DNA from: Streptomyces sp. NBC_01471
GTDB taxonomy: Bacteria > Actinomycetota > Actinomycetes > Streptomycetales > Streptomycetaceae
Direction of reading: 5' to 3'
Assembly: GCF_041438865.1 (NCBI RefSeq)
Contig: NZ_CP109450.1
Coordinates: forward strand, 2,459,001 to 2,523,000
DNA: 64,000 nucleotides
This document shows, piece after piece, positions 50,831 to 59,920 of the stretch. The position numbers and the translations under genes were made by a program. Under the pieces are notes generated by a model that saw only the letters and a program-made list of their open reading frames with translations, was not told the DNA's origin and did not search any database. Numbering within the stretch: position 1 is the stretch's first letter; each line of letters starts with the position of its first letter.

Positions 50831-50861
50831 CGGCCCCCGCCGATGGGATCGGCGGGGGCCG
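50831..50861 (-). terminator. 13-bp perfect hairpin after the PG-binding-type gene
   Basis: CGGCCCCCGCCGA and TCGGCGGGGGCCG pair perfectly around TGGGA, 25 bases past the stop at 50886. It separates that gene from the exporter operon promoter. Confidence 0.85.
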
Positions 50862-50885
50862 GGTGCGGCGTGATTGCGGCCGCGG

Positions 50886-52895
50886 TCAGCTCGGGTCGAG
50901 GTTGATCGTGGCGACGCGCTCCGCCGGCGTCTTGCCGAGCAGTGCGCTCTGCATGGCCTGCGCCACGTCCGTCGCCGAGACCTGGTGCTTCTGCCCGTCG
51001 CCCTTGGTGATCATGACGCCGTCGAAGACGCCTTCCAGGAGCTGGGTGATCGCGGTCCGGTTGTAGACCTGTTCGAGGCGGCCGTTGACGGGCTTCATGG
51101 AGAGGATCTTGGGGAGCGACCTCTCCGGGCCGAACTGGATCTCCTTGTTGCCCGCCTTGATCGTGATCAGACCGGACATCGCGGGCTGCGCGAAGTCCTT
51201 CATGGCCCGGTCGATCTCGGTCTTGGTGATCGTCGGCTCCCTGGAGACGACGGGGAGCCGGACGGTGTGCGGCTGCCCGGTCTGGACCTGCGCGCGGAAC
51301 GCGTCCCGGACGGCGACCATCGACTTGTTGACGTCCAGTGCCTTGCCCGCCTTGCCCGGTACGGGGACGGCCTTGCCCGGCTCGAACTTGATCGTGCCGT
51401 CGGACGCCGAGCCGGAGGTGCCCGCCAGATCGGTGAGCGCGACGCCGAGCTTCTCCTCGTCGGTCGGCAGGATCGGCTCGACCTGGCGCCGGCCGCCGAA
51501 GAGCGAACCGATCACCGATACGGGGTTGTAGTCACTGCCCGCGGCGGAGCGCACGGTGGCCTGGGTCTCCAGGGTGAGCCCGGCCGTGGCGGGCCTGAGC
51601 TCGGTCTTCCGGCCGTCGACGCTCAGCTGGATCGGGGCGTTGACCCGCTGTCCGAGCGCGCTGTCGAGCTTGTTGACGGCCTCGTCGCGGGTGCCGCCGC
51701 CGATGTCGACGCCGAGCACGGTGGTGCCCTTGGGTACGTCGGAGTGGTTCATCAGCAGTCCCGCGCCGTACGCCAGTCCGCCGAGCACGACGATGCCGAC
51801 ACCGATGAGTCCGAGCTTCGAGCGGCCCTTCCTGGCCGGTGCGGCCGGACGGACCGGCGCGGGCGCCGGGGCCGGGACCACGCCGGGGTGTGCGGACGGG
51901 CTGTACGGCGAGGGGCCGTCGGAGAGCCGCGGCGGGCCGCCGGGGCCGTCCGGGCCGGGACCCGTAGCGCTGCCGGAGCCGCCGCCGGGGCCCGGCGGGA
52001 ACGGCGCACGGCGCTCGGACGGGGCCACCGGGACGCCACTGCTGAGCGTAGAGCCGGAGACGTTGCCGCCGGCCGGCGGACCGCCCTGGCCGCCGTTGCC
52101 GAACTCCGGCGCGGGCTGCTGCGGTGTCAGTACGGCGGTGTCGTCCGACAGCGGCGTCCCGGAGCCCCCGGGAGCGGAGGGGCCGTCGCCGAGCGGCGGC
52201 GTCAGCGGGCTGGTGCCCGTCATGGGCCCCGTGGTCGGCCCGGAGGGGCCGGCGAGCCCGCCGGCCCCGAGCGGCCCGAGCGAGCCGAGTGCCCCGGGAG
52301 GACCCGAGGGAGCGGACGTGCCGGTGGTCCGCTGCGGCGGCTCGGAGAAGTAGGGCAGGTCGGAGCGGGGGCCGCTGCCGTCCTGTGCACCGGGCCCGCG
52401 CGGGGCGGCGGGTGCGGGCGGCCCTGACGGCGTGCCGGAACGCGGCGCTCCGAGCGCACCGTTGGCCCCGGAGGGCGCTGACGGCGCGGCGGGCTTGCGC
52501 GGCGCGAACCAGTCGCTGGTGGGCCGCCCGGCCGGCGGCTCGTCGGCCTCCGGCTCCGGATCGGGCTCGGGCGGCAGCGGCATCGCCGCGGTCCGCTCCT
52601 GGTCGGTGCCACCGGCACCGCCGGCACCACCGGCACCGGCGCCGTTGATGGGTTCGCTCTCCCCCATCGGCGTCCGCATGACGACCGGTGGAATCGGCCG
52701 CGAGCCGGGGATGTTGATCCGGATACGCGTCGTCAGCGTGGTCTCGGTCCTGGGCTCGTCCGGCTGCGGCTCGGGGGCCGGCGCTGCGGCTTCCTCCGGA
52801 GACTGGCGGGTTCCGTACGGCGGCGTGCCCGAGGGGTACGCGGCCCCGCCACGCCCCTGGGGACCGGTGGACGAACTGTCAGTTTCACGACTCAA
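50886..52895 (-). CDS. Membrane-anchored peptidoglycan-binding-type protein with long proline-rich N-terminus
   Basis: A 669-residue protein. About 360 residues of Pro/Gly/Ser/Ala-rich, probably disordered cytoplasmic sequence precede one membrane span (SKLGLIGVGIVVLGGLAYGAGLL). An extracytoplasmic region follows with two copies of a YoaR/PG_binding_4-like domain (DVPKGTTVLGVDIGG... AVNKLDSAL, and IKFEPGKAVPVPGKAGKALD). VanW-type proteins share these domains, but no VanW domain is present. TTG at 52895 has GGGAG 9 bases upstream; the longer frame upstream is unlikely. A cell-wall or divisome-related role is inferred. Confidence 0.8.
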   Translation of the reverse strand: MSRETDSSSTGPQGRGGAAYPSGTPPYGTRQSPEEAAAPAPEPQPDEPRTETTLTTRIRINIPGSRPIPPVVMRTPMGESEPINGAGAGGAGGAGGTDQERTAAMPLPPEPDPEPEADEPPAGRPTSDWFAPRKPAAPSAPSGANGALGAPRSGTPSGPPAPAAPRGPGAQDGSGPRSDLPYFSEPPQRTTGTSAPSGPPGALGSLGPLGAGGLAGPSGPTTGPMTGTSPLTPPLGDGPSAPGGSGTPLSDDTAVLTPQQPAPEFGNGGQGGPPAGGNVSGSTLSSGVPVAPSERRAPFPPGPGGGSGSATGPGPDGPGGPPRLSDGPSPYSPSAHPGVVPAPAPAPVRPAAPARKGRSKLGLIGVGIVVLGGLAYGAGLLMNHSDVPKGTTVLGVDIGGGTRDEAVNKLDSALGQRVNAPIQLSVDGRKTELRPATAGLTLETQATVRSAAGSDYNPVSVIGSLFGGRRQVEPILPTDEEKLGVALTDLAGTSGSASDGTIKFEPGKAVPVPGKAGKALDVNKSMVAVRDAFRAQVQTGQPHTVRLPVVSREPTITKTEIDRAMKDFAQPAMSGLITIKAGNKEIQFGPERSLPKILSMKPVNGRLEQVYNRTAITQLLEGVFDGVMITKGDGQKHQVSATDVAQAMQSALLGKTPAERVATINLDPS

Positions 52896-53059
52896 GGCAG
52901 GTTCTCCCGGTTGGCTCCGCCGCCCGTTCTTACTTGTGCGGGAGGTTCGGCGGCGCGCACCACCATACTGGCCACGGCGCGATGACACCCCACACCCAGC
53001 GGAATGCGATGTTCCGACAGCCCGGCGGCGGCGTCCGGTTCACCGGGCGAAGCGGCACA

Positions 53060-53467
53060 TCACTTGCCAGGTCGGGCGGAATCCGGCCCCGGCTGCGGCA
53101 CTTTGCGCACGGTGGCACAGATCACAGCGGCCACCATCCCGCCCAGCAGGAAGACGTACGACCCCGTTCCCGCGCCGAAGACGAAGTCACCCTCCGGGCG
53201 GGTGGAGGTCAGCAGCATGACGGCGACCAGCCAGCCGACGGCGGGGGCGCCGACCCCGACCGCCGTACCGGTCGCCACCCGGCCGCCGTAGAAGACGGCC
53301 GCGGTGCCCAGCAGCGCGAGCACCAGGCCGCCGGGGAACCAGCCCGCCTGTACGAGCGCGCCCGCGAGGCCGGTCAGCGCGCCGAGGACGAGGAGTCCGA
53401 AGTAGGCAGCGATACGGCGGGGGTTCAGCGGCGCCGCGATGCCCGGATGACCCTGGTTCATACTCAT
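53060..53467 (-). CDS. DUF6113 family membrane protein
   Basis: A 135-residue, four-span membrane protein (spans around [52 protein letters not shown] and [19 protein letters not shown]). ATG at 53467 overlaps the mshB stop by 4 bases, so it is coupled to mycothiol synthesis; M. tuberculosis Rv1171 holds the same place after mshB (Rv1170). Function unknown. Confidence 0.85.
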   Translation of the reverse strand: MSMNQGHPGIAAPLNPRRIAAYFGLLVLGALTGLAGALVQAGWFPGGLVLALLGTAAVFYGGRVATGTAVGVGAPAVGWLVAVMLLTSTRPEGDFVFGAGTGSYVFLLGGMVAAVICATVRKVPQPGPDSARPGK

Positions 53468-54417
53468 TCGGTCACTCCCGTACTGCCCGTTGTGCCGCTC
53501 GCCGTGCTGCCGGCTTCGATGCCCGCGAAGAGGTCCGTCTCGCGCTCGCCGTCCGGTGCCCCCGATGCGCCGCGCACCAGTTCGTAGTACTCGCGCGTGA
53601 GGAGCGGCTGCCCCAGGTCGTTGGAGAGCGCGAAGAAGGGCCCGTCCACCGCGATCTGGGTGGCGTGCGCGCGCATCGCGGCCGACTTGGCGGCCGCGTA
53701 CGCCGTGCCGTCGATCTCCGCGGTGACGACGGCGTCGTCCACGACCCCCGGCACATCGCCGACGTCCGCGACCCCCGGGAAAGCGGCACCGGCGGCCCGC
53801 AGCCCGGCGAAGCCCTCCTCGGCCACCGACCGCGGCACCCGGTTCCAGTAGATCTTCGCGATCGTGTGCGCCTCGCCGAGCTCCGGCCGGAAGGCGGGCT
53901 CGGCCGCGAGTGCGGCTGCGCGCATCGCGACACGGTGCGCCTGGATGTGGTCGGGGTGGCCGTAGCCGCCGTTGGTGTCGTACGTCACCAGGACCTGCGG
54001 CCGCACGGAGCGGACCACCTCGACCAGGTACGCCGCCGCGGTGTCGACCGCCGTGTTCCAGAAGGCCCCCTCGCGGTGGTTCTGCGCGACGCCCATCATC
54101 CCGGAGTCCCGGAAACGCCCGGGGCCGCCGAGGAAGCGGTGGTCCGTGACGCCCAGTTCCCGCATCGCGGCGGCCAGTTCACCGATGCGATGGGCACCCA
54201 GACCGTCCTCGCGGTCGGCCGCGAGATGAGCGAGGCCGGGCGGAATGATCTCGCCCTCCTCGCCGAGCGTGCAGGTCACCAGGGTGACGTGAGCACCCTC
54301 GGCGGCGTATGCGGCCATGGTGGCGCCGTTGTTGATCGACTCGTCGTCGGGGTGCGCGTGCACCAGGAGAAGGCGCCGGTCGGGGAGGCCCGTCAGCCGG
54401 TCGGGGAGGTCCGTCAT
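53464..54417 (-). CDS. mshB: 1D-myo-inositol 2-acetamido-2-deoxy-glucopyranoside deacetylase MshB
   Basis: The second enzyme of mycothiol synthesis: it deacetylates GlcNAc-Ins to GlcN-Ins. The 317-residue zinc enzyme of the LmbE-like family has the metal motif [15 protein letters not shown] (His, Asp-Asp-Glu) and the second His in [11 protein letters not shown]. The length is standard. ATG at 54417 has no ribosome binding site; TAGGCT (54429-54424) lies 6 bases upstream, so the message is probably leaderless. It is followed by the coupled DUF6113 gene. Confidence 0.95.
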   Translation of the reverse strand: MTDLPDRLTGLPDRRLLLVHAHPDDESINNGATMAAYAAEGAHVTLVTCTLGEEGEIIPPGLAHLAADREDGLGAHRIGELAAAMRELGVTDHRFLGGPGRFRDSGMMGVAQNHREGAFWNTAVDTAAAYLVEVVRSVRPQVLVTYDTNGGYGHPDHIQAHRVAMRAAALAAEPAFRPELGEAHTIAKIYWNRVPRSVAEEGFAGLRAAGAAFPGVADVGDVPGVVDDAVVTAEIDGTAYAAAKSAAMRAHATQIAVDGPFFALSNDLGQPLLTREYYELVRGASGAPDGERETDLFAGIEAGSTASGTTGSTGVTE

Positions 54418-54423
54418 GGGAAC

Positions 54424-54429
54424 AGCCTA
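54424..54429 (-). promoter_or_regulatory. -10 hexamer for leaderless mshB
   Basis: TAGGCT on the minus strand, 6 bases before the mshB ATG, fits the Streptomyces -10 pattern for leaderless transcripts. No clear -35 is seen. Confidence 0.45.
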
Positions 54430-54475
54430 CGAGTCGCCCCCGCTTCCAGGGGCGCCCGTCCGTACGTACGTCGTC

Positions 54476-54670
54476 TCAGAACTTGATACCGCCGATCATC
54501 CCGGCCACGTTGGTCGTGAGCGAGTGAATGGTGGGCGCAACGGACGAGCTGGCCAGGTAGAAGCCCAGAAGCGCGCAGACCAGCGCGTGCCCCGCTTTGA
54601 GCCCCGACTTCCTGACCATGAGCACGACGATGATCGTCAGCAGCACCACCGCCGAGATCGAGAGCGCCAT
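54476..54670 (-). CDS. Small two-span membrane protein (64 residues)
   Basis: ATG at 54670 follows GGAGGTG, an excellent ribosome binding site. The product has spans at MALSISAVVLLTIIVVLMV and HALVCALLGFYLASSSVAP, separated by a basic RKSGLK loop, and a short soluble tail. I know of comparable small proteins in Streptomyces but no function. It is probably not part of the mshB transcript, since mshB seems to have its own promoter downstream of it. Confidence 0.75.
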   Translation of the reverse strand: MALSISAVVLLTIIVVLMVRKSGLKAGHALVCALLGFYLASSSVAPTIHSLTTNVAGMIGGIKF

Positions 54671-54870
54671 GACGGTTCACCTCCATTTGCGTACGGTCCA
54701 GGGGCATGCCACAACTGCCGGTAGCGTCATACCCACCTAGCGCTACGGATCATAACTATCCGGCGGCGTGCATGATCGATGCACGGCAGCACGAGGGGCG
54801 CATGGACGTACGCCCCCGGCAGAACCGGTCGGCACATGCCCGCTGTCGAGGGCGGTCCGCGGCACTCCTC

Positions 54871-54876
54871 TAGGTT
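54871..54876 (+). promoter_or_regulatory. -10 hexamer for the leaderless S9 peptidase gene
   Basis: TAGGTT lies 7 bases before ATG 54884, and no ribosome binding site is present. This geometry fits a leaderless transcript. Confidence 0.45.
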
Positions 54877-54883
54877 CAGTCGC

Positions 54884-57025
54884 ATGACATCGAACGAACA
54901 CTCCTTTCCGCGCCGGTTCGCCAGAACCCAGCGCTTCACGCTCGGTGCCCCGCGCGCCTTCACGGTGTCGCCCGACGGCAGCAGGGTCAGCTACCTGCGC
55001 TCCCCCACCGGAACGGACCGCGCGAACCGGCTCTGGGTGCTCGACCTCGCACAGGGCGCACAGGAGCGCGTCGCCGCCGATCCGGACGAGCTGCTCGGCG
55101 GTGCGGCCGAACAGCTCTCGGCCGGGGAGCGGGCACGCCGCGAACGGAGCAGGGAGGGCTCGGCCGGCATCGTCGGTTACGCGGTGGACGGCGCGGCCGA
55201 ACTGGCCGCGTTCGCCCTCTCCGGAAGGCTGTTCACGGCCGGGCTGCGGGCCGGGGGCACCCATGAGATCCGGGTGCCGGGGCCGGTCATCGACCCCAGG
55301 CCGTCCCCGGACGGCAGCCGTATCGCCTATGTGACCGGCGGCGCGCTGCGCGTCGTGGGGGCGGACGGGGAGGGTGACGGGGCGCTCGCCGAGCCGGAGG
55401 ACGCGCACATCACGTACGGGCTGGCCGAGTTCGTCGCGGCCGAGGAGATGCAGCGCTCGCGCGGCTACTGGTGGGCGCCGGACTCGCGGAGCCTGCTCGT
55501 GGCGCGGGCCGACGACAGCGCCGTACAGCGCTGGTGGATCGCCGATCCGGCGCACCCCGAGCGGGAGCCCGCGCAGGTCGGATATCCGGCGGCCGGCACC
55601 CCCAACGCCGAGGTGCGGCTCTTCCTGTACGCCCTGGACGGCACCCGCACCGAGGTGGTGTGGGACCGCGCCCGCCACCCGTATCTGGCCTCCGTGCACT
55701 GGTCGCCCGACGGCGCCCCGCTGCTGCTCGTCCAGGCGCGTGACCAGCGCAGCCAGCGCTATCTGGGGGTCGACACGGAGTCCGGCACCACCCGGACCGT
55801 CCATGTCGACGAGGATCCGGTGTGGCTCGACCTCTTCCCCGGGGTGCCCGCCTGGGCACCTGCCGGCGGGCTGGTCCGGATCGCGGACGAGGGCGGCGCC
55901 CGGGTGCTCGCGGTCGGCGACCGGCTGCTCACCGGACCGGAGTTGCACGTACGGGCGGTGCTGGACATCTCTGTTGACGACGTACTGGTCTCCGCGTCGG
56001 CGGGCGAGACGGCCGCCGACCCCGAGACCGGCGAGATCCACGTCTACCGGGTCAACGAGCTGGGGGTCGAGCGCGTCTCGGAGGGGCCCGGCGTCCACTC
56101 GGCGGTGCGCTCCGGCGGTGTCACGGTCCTCCTCTCGGCCCGTCCGGACCGGCCGGGCACGGATGTCCGGGTGCTGCGGGGCGGCAGGGAGGTGGCCGCT
56201 GTCGCCTCCTACGCGGAGACGCCGGGCCTCACCCCCCGCGTGAAGTTCACCGAGGGGGGCGCACGAAAAATTCCGTGCGCCGTCCTGCTCCCCAGCGGCC
56301 ACCGGGAATCCGACGGCGCGCTCCCGGTGCTCCTCGACCCGTACGGCGGCCCGCACGGACAGCGGGTGGTCGCCGCGCACAACGCGCACCTCACGTCCCA
56401 GTGGTTCGCGGACCAGGGCTTCGCGGTGGTCGTCGCGGACGGCCGGGGAACCCCGGGCCGCTCCCCCGCGTGGGAGAAGGCCGTCAAGGACGACTTCACG
56501 CTCACGCTCGACGACCAGATCGACGCCCTGCACGGTCTGGCCGCCCAGGGCTTCCCGCTGGACCTGGAGCGGGTCGCCATCCGGGGCTGGTCGTACGGCG
56601 GTTACCTCGCCGCGCTCGCGGTGCTGCGCCGCCCGGACGTGTTCCACGCGGGTGTCGCGGGCGCCCCGGTCACCGACTGGCGGCTGTACGACACGCACTA
56701 CACGGAGCGTTATCTCGGCGATCCGGGAGAGCGGCCCGAGGTGTACGCGGCGAGCGCGCTCGTCACCGACGACGGGCTCTCGGCGCCCGAGAATCCGGCC
56801 AGGCCGCTGATGGTCATCCACGGCCTGGCGGACGACAACGTGGTCGCGGCCCACACCCTGCGGCTGTCGTCGGCGCTGCTCGCGGCGGGGCGCCCGCACG
56901 AGGTGCTGCCGCTCTCCGGTGTCACCCATATGACGCCGCAGGAACAGGTCGCGGAGAATCTGCTGCTGCTCCAGGTGGACTTCATCAGGCGGTCGCTGGA
57001 CCCGGCGGCGCGCGGGGCGCGCTGA
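54884..57025 (+). CDS. S9 family serine peptidase (dipeptidyl aminopeptidase IV-like)
   Basis: A cytoplasmic prolyl-oligopeptidase-family peptidase of 713 residues. The N-terminal beta-propeller (about 1-450, with DPP-IV-like YWWAPDSRSLLVAR and VHWSPDG blades) is followed by the hydrolase domain with Ser in RGWSYGGYLAAL, Asp in HGLADDNVV and His in SGVTHMTPQ. No signal peptide is present. ATG at 54884 is preferred over the longer frame because the extra residues look non-coding. It may degrade peptides imported by the neighbouring peptide transporters, which is inference from context. Confidence 0.9.
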   Translation: MTSNEHSFPRRFARTQRFTLGAPRAFTVSPDGSRVSYLRSPTGTDRANRLWVLDLAQGAQERVAADPDELLGGAAEQLSAGERARRERSREGSAGIVGYAVDGAAELAAFALSGRLFTAGLRAGGTHEIRVPGPVIDPRPSPDGSRIAYVTGGALRVVGADGEGDGALAEPEDAHITYGLAEFVAAEEMQRSRGYWWAPDSRSLLVARADDSAVQRWWIADPAHPEREPAQVGYPAAGTPNAEVRLFLYALDGTRTEVVWDRARHPYLASVHWSPDGAPLLLVQARDQRSQRYLGVDTESGTTRTVHVDEDPVWLDLFPGVPAWAPAGGLVRIADEGGARVLAVGDRLLTGPELHVRAVLDISVDDVLVSASAGETAADPETGEIHVYRVNELGVERVSEGPGVHSAVRSGGVTVLLSARPDRPGTDVRVLRGGREVAAVASYAETPGLTPRVKFTEGGARKIPCAVLLPSGHRESDGALPVLLDPYGGPHGQRVVAAHNAHLTSQWFADQGFAVVVADGRGTPGRSPAWEKAVKDDFTLTLDDQIDALHGLAAQGFPLDLERVAIRGWSYGGYLAALAVLRRPDVFHAGVAGAPVTDWRLYDTHYTERYLGDPGERPEVYAASALVTDDGLSAPENPARPLMVIHGLADDNVVAAHTLRLSSALLAAGRPHEVLPLSGVTHMTPQEQVAENLLLLQVDFIRRSLDPAARGAR

Positions 57026-57041
57026 GGGGCCACGACCGCCC

Positions 57042-57099
57042 GGCCGGTACAGGACGGCCGGGACAACAAAGCCGGTACGGGACGGCCGGTACGGCACAG
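57042..57099 (+). repeat. Three imperfect 14-bp repeats after the S9 peptidase gene
   Basis: CCGGTACAGGACGG (57042), CCGGTACGGGACGG (57072) and CCGGTACGGCACAG (57086) are near-identical. They lie between the peptidase stop and its terminator. Confidence 0.6.
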
Positions 57100-57109
57100 C
57101 CGGGATGCG

Positions 57110-57141
57110 ACCGGCCGGGGTGACACGTCACCCCGGCCGGT
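57110..57141 (+). terminator. 15-bp perfect inverted repeat after the S9 peptidase gene
   Basis: ACCGGCCGGGGTGAC and GTCACCCCGGCCGGT flank just two bases, giving a 14-bp hairpin with a CACG loop. It lies 85 bases past the stop at 57025. Confidence 0.75.
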
Positions 57142-57421
57142 CCACGGCACCCGCACGGCCCCGTAGGTCCCAAGTCTGACGGCCCCGCATATCCGCACCA
57201 CGACAGCCGAGTTGCCGCTTTGTTAAAGAATTCCGACTGCTCAGGCCCTTGACTCACGTCGTCGCACCGGGCCACAGTCCGCTCAGCCGCGCTGATTCCA
57301 CTCAGCGGGGAAAACGCGGCGGCGAGCCCATCTCACACCGCTGACAAGGGAGTTGATGGATCACGTCACGGCCGGGCCCACCGGCCGGGGCCAGGGCACC
57401 ACACCTAGGAAGCGATACGAC
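57142..57421 (+). promoter_or_regulatory. Upstream region and promoter of the stand-alone DppF-like gene
   Basis: TTGACT (57249-57254), an 18-base spacer and CACAGT (57273-57278) give a plausible promoter with a leader of about 135 bases to ATG 57422. An AT-rich patch (TTTGTTAAAGAATTCC) precedes it. Nothing else is seen. Confidence 0.4.
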
Positions 57422-58576
57422 ATGGCGCACGAGGCCACCATTCCCGCTCCCCGCGACAAAGCGCCCCGTCAGGGTGAGGTGCTGCTCTCCGCCGAGGGGC
57501 TGACCAAGCACTTCCCCATCATGGGCGGCTTTCCGTTCAAGCGCAGGATCGGCGCCGTCCAGGCCGTCGACGGCATCGACCTCTCGCTGCACGTCGGCGA
57601 GAGCTTCGGTCTGGTGGGCGAGTCGGGGTGCGGCAAGTCCACCACCGGACGGGTGCTGACGCGGCTGCTGGAGCCGACGTCGGGCCGGCTGACCTACCGG
57701 GGCCAGGACATCACCCGTGCGGGACGGCGCCAACTCGCGCCGGTCCGCCCCGAGATCCAGATGATCTTCCAGGACCCGTACTCGTCGCTCAACCCCCGTC
57801 AGACCGTCGGCAAGATCGTCGGCGGCCCGATGGAGATCAACGGGATCCGCCCCAAGGGCGGCCGGGAGCACCGGATCCGTGAGCTCCTGGAGATCGTCGG
57901 GCTGAACCCGGAGCACTACAACCGCTTCCCGCACGAGTTCTCCGGCGGCCAGCGCCAGCGCATCGGCGTCGCCCGCGCCCTCGCCCTCGAACCCAAGCTC
58001 ATCGTCGCCGACGAGCCGGTCTCCGCACTCGACGTCTCCATCCAGGCCCAGGTCGTCAACCTCCTCCAGGAACTCCAGCGCGAGCTGGACATCGCGTTCC
58101 TGTTCATCGCCCACGACCTGGCGATCGTCCGGCACTTCTCGCACCGCGTCGCCGTCATGTACCTCGGCAAGATCGTCGAGACCGGCGACCGGGACTCCAT
58201 CTACCAGCAGCCGCGCCACCCGTACACACACGCCCTGCTCTCGGCGGTCCCGGAGGCCGCGCTCGTCAGCGACGAGGAGCGCGCGGCCCATCAGCGCATC
58301 CGGCTCGCGGGCGACGTGCCGTCCCCGGTCTCACCGCCGTCGGGCTGCCGCTTCCGTACCCGCTGCTGGAAGGCGCAGGACAAGTGCGCGGCCGAGGAGC
58401 CCCCGCTGCAACGGGCCGGCGGCAGCCGGGAGGGGCACCTGACGGCCTGCCACTTCCCCGAGGACCCGACGACGGAACGCGAGGAGGAGATCATCCTCGA
58501 CCCGGCGCTGCGGGAACTGGAGGCGGACCAGGGCGGCCCCGGCGCGCCCGGGGTGGAGGCCCGGGGCCCCGCGTAG
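57422..58576 (+). CDS. Dipeptide ABC transporter ATPase, DppF type (stand-alone copy)
   Basis: A 384-residue nucleotide-binding subunit. It has Walker [11 protein letters not shown], signature [10 protein letters not shown], Walker [13 protein letters not shown], and a C-terminal Cys-rich tail ([14 protein letters not shown]... CHFPED) found in DppD/DppF and reported in some members to hold an Fe-S cluster. ATG 57422 (MAHEAT) has AGGAAG 9 bases upstream; TTG 57353 or ATG 57356 with AAGGGAG are alternatives. It has no permease or DppD neighbour on its strand and converges with an operon that contains another DppF, so it may serve as an alternative ATPase. Confidence 0.88.
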   Translation: MAHEATIPAPRDKAPRQGEVLLSAEGLTKHFPIMGGFPFKRRIGAVQAVDGIDLSLHVGESFGLVGESGCGKSTTGRVLTRLLEPTSGRLTYRGQDITRAGRRQLAPVRPEIQMIFQDPYSSLNPRQTVGKIVGGPMEINGIRPKGGREHRIRELLEIVGLNPEHYNRFPHEFSGGQRQRIGVARALALEPKLIVADEPVSALDVSIQAQVVNLLQELQRELDIAFLFIAHDLAIVRHFSHRVAVMYLGKIVETGDRDSIYQQPRHPYTHALLSAVPEAALVSDEERAAHQRIRLAGDVPSPVSPPSGCRFRTRCWKAQDKCAAEEPPLQRAGGSREGHLTACHFPEDPTTEREEEIILDPALRELEADQGGPGAPGVEARGPA

Positions 58577-58582
58577 GGACGC

Positions 58583-58611
58583 CAGGCCCTGTCCGGACAG
58601 GATCTAGGCGG
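58583..58611 (-). repeat. Copy of a dispersed palindromic 3'-end repeat
   Basis: It contains the perfect palindrome CCTGTCCGGACAGG (58588-58601) directly after the TAG stop (58604-58606) of the dppF-like gene. GGACAGGATCTAGGCGG matches 17954-17970 with one change, and CCAGGCCCTGTCCG matches 17115-17128 exactly. It fills the 27-bp gap between the convergent dppF-like genes and may end both transcripts. Confidence 0.6.
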
Positions 58612-59920
58612 GCGTCGCTCCGGTCGAGGGCCCGGGCGGCCCCGCCCTGTCCACCGGGCCTGCGGGCGTCGCGCCGGTGGACGGCCCCGCGGGCGTCGCG
58701 CCGGAGGGCCCCGGCGTACCACCGGACGGGCCCGGCGTACCGGAGGGCCCCGCGGGGCCGCCCGGGCCCTCGTCCGGCCCGCCCGCGCTGTCCGGCACGA
58801 CCTGCTTCTCCTCCGCGAAGTGACAGGCCGAGTCGTGGTGCACCGGGCCCTCCACGGTCCGGAACATCGCGGGCACCGCCAGTGCCGGCACTTCCTGCGC
58901 GCACCGCTCCTGAGCCTTCCAGCAGCGGGTACGGAAGCGGCAGCCGGACGGCGGGTCGGCGGGCGACGGCACATCGCCGACCAGGATGATCCGCTCGCGC
59001 CGCTCCCGCGCCTCCGGGTCCGGCACCGGGACCGCCGAGAGCAGCGCCTGCGTGTACGGGTGGGTGGGGTGCTCGTAGATCTCGGCGTCCGAGCCGACCT
59101 CGACGATCCGCCCCAGGTACATCACACCGACCCGGTTGGAGATGTGCCGGACGATCGACAGGTCGTGCGCGATGAACACGTACGCCAGGTCGAACTCCTT
59201 CTGGAGCCGCCCCAGCAGGTTGATGACCTGCGCCTGCACGGACACGTCGAGCGCGGAGACCGGCTCGTCCGCCACGATGATCTCGGGGTTGAGGGCGAGG
59301 CCGCGCGCGATGCCGATGCGCTGGCGCTGGCCGCCGGAGAACTGGTGCGGATAGCGGTTGATGTACTCCGGGTTGAGCCCGACGACGTCCAGCAGGTCCT
59401 GGACCTTCCGGCGCCGGTCGCCCTTGGGCGCCACCTCGGGGTGGATCTCGTACGGCTCCCCGATGATGTCGCCGACCGTCATCCGGGGGTTGAGCGAGGT
59501 GTACGGGTCCTGGAAGACCATCTGGATGTTCCGGCGCACGGCCTTGAGCGCGCGCCCGGACATCTTGGTGATGTCCTCCCCCTTGTACCGGATCGAACCG
59601 GCCGTCGGAGCCTCCAGGTTGACCAGCATCCTGGCCACGGTCGACTTGCCGCAGCCGGACTCGCCCACGATGCCGAGCGTCTCGCCCTGGCTGAGCGCGA
59701 ACGACACCCCGTCGACGGCCTTGACCGCGCCGACCTGCTTCCTGAACAGGATTCCCTGCGTGAGCGGGTAGTGCTTGACCAGGTCGCGGACTTCGAGGAT
59801 GGGCTCCTTCTCGTGGAAGGCCATCTCCGCGTGCGACTTCTCCATCAGGTCGCGGTCGGCCTCGGCCTCCTCACGTGCTGTGTCACGTGCCGCGTCGCGC
59901 CGCGAGTGGTCAGCGTGCAT
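58604..59920 (-). CDS. Dipeptide ABC transporter ATPase, DppF type, with collagen-like tail
   Basis: A 438-residue ATPase of the second peptide importer. Walker [11 protein letters not shown], signature [10 protein letters not shown] and Walker [13 protein letters not shown] are intact, and the usual Cys tail ([20 protein letters not shown]) is present. Beyond it is an extra 60-residue Gly-Pro-Ser/Thr/Ala-rich tail with [10 protein letters not shown] repeated, absent from normal DppF. ATG at 59920 (GGAG 9 bases upstream) overlaps the dppD stop by 11 bases. It is the last gene of the operon; the stand-alone copy at 57422-58576 is a paralogue. Confidence 0.92.
   Translation of the reverse strand: MHADHSRRDAARDTAREEAEADRDLMEKSHAEMAFHEKEPILEVRDLVKHYPLTQGILFRKQVGAVKAVDGVSFALSQGETLGIVGESGCGKSTVARMLVNLEAPTAGSIRYKGEDITKMSGRALKAVRRNIQMVFQDPYTSLNPRMTVGDIIGEPYEIHPEVAPKGDRRRKVQDLLDVVGLNPEYINRYPHQFSGGQRQRIGIARGLALNPEIIVADEPVSALDVSVQAQVINLLGRLQKEFDLAYVFIAHDLSIVRHISNRVGVMYLGRIVEVGSDAEIYEHPTHPYTQALLSAVPVPDPEARERRERIILVGDVPSPADPPSGCRFRTRCWKAQERCAQEVPALAVPAMFRTVEGPVHHDSACHFAEEKQVVPDSAGGPDEGPGGPAGPSGTPGPSGGTPGPSGATPAGPSTGATPAGPVDRAGPPGPSTGATPA

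Noticed and set aside
54743..57097. 784-codon minus-strand frame opposite the S9 peptidase
   Set aside because: The composition is a typical high-GC shadow (VAVRVEE, RRVHLG patterns) and the plus strand has all catalytic motifs of the peptidase.
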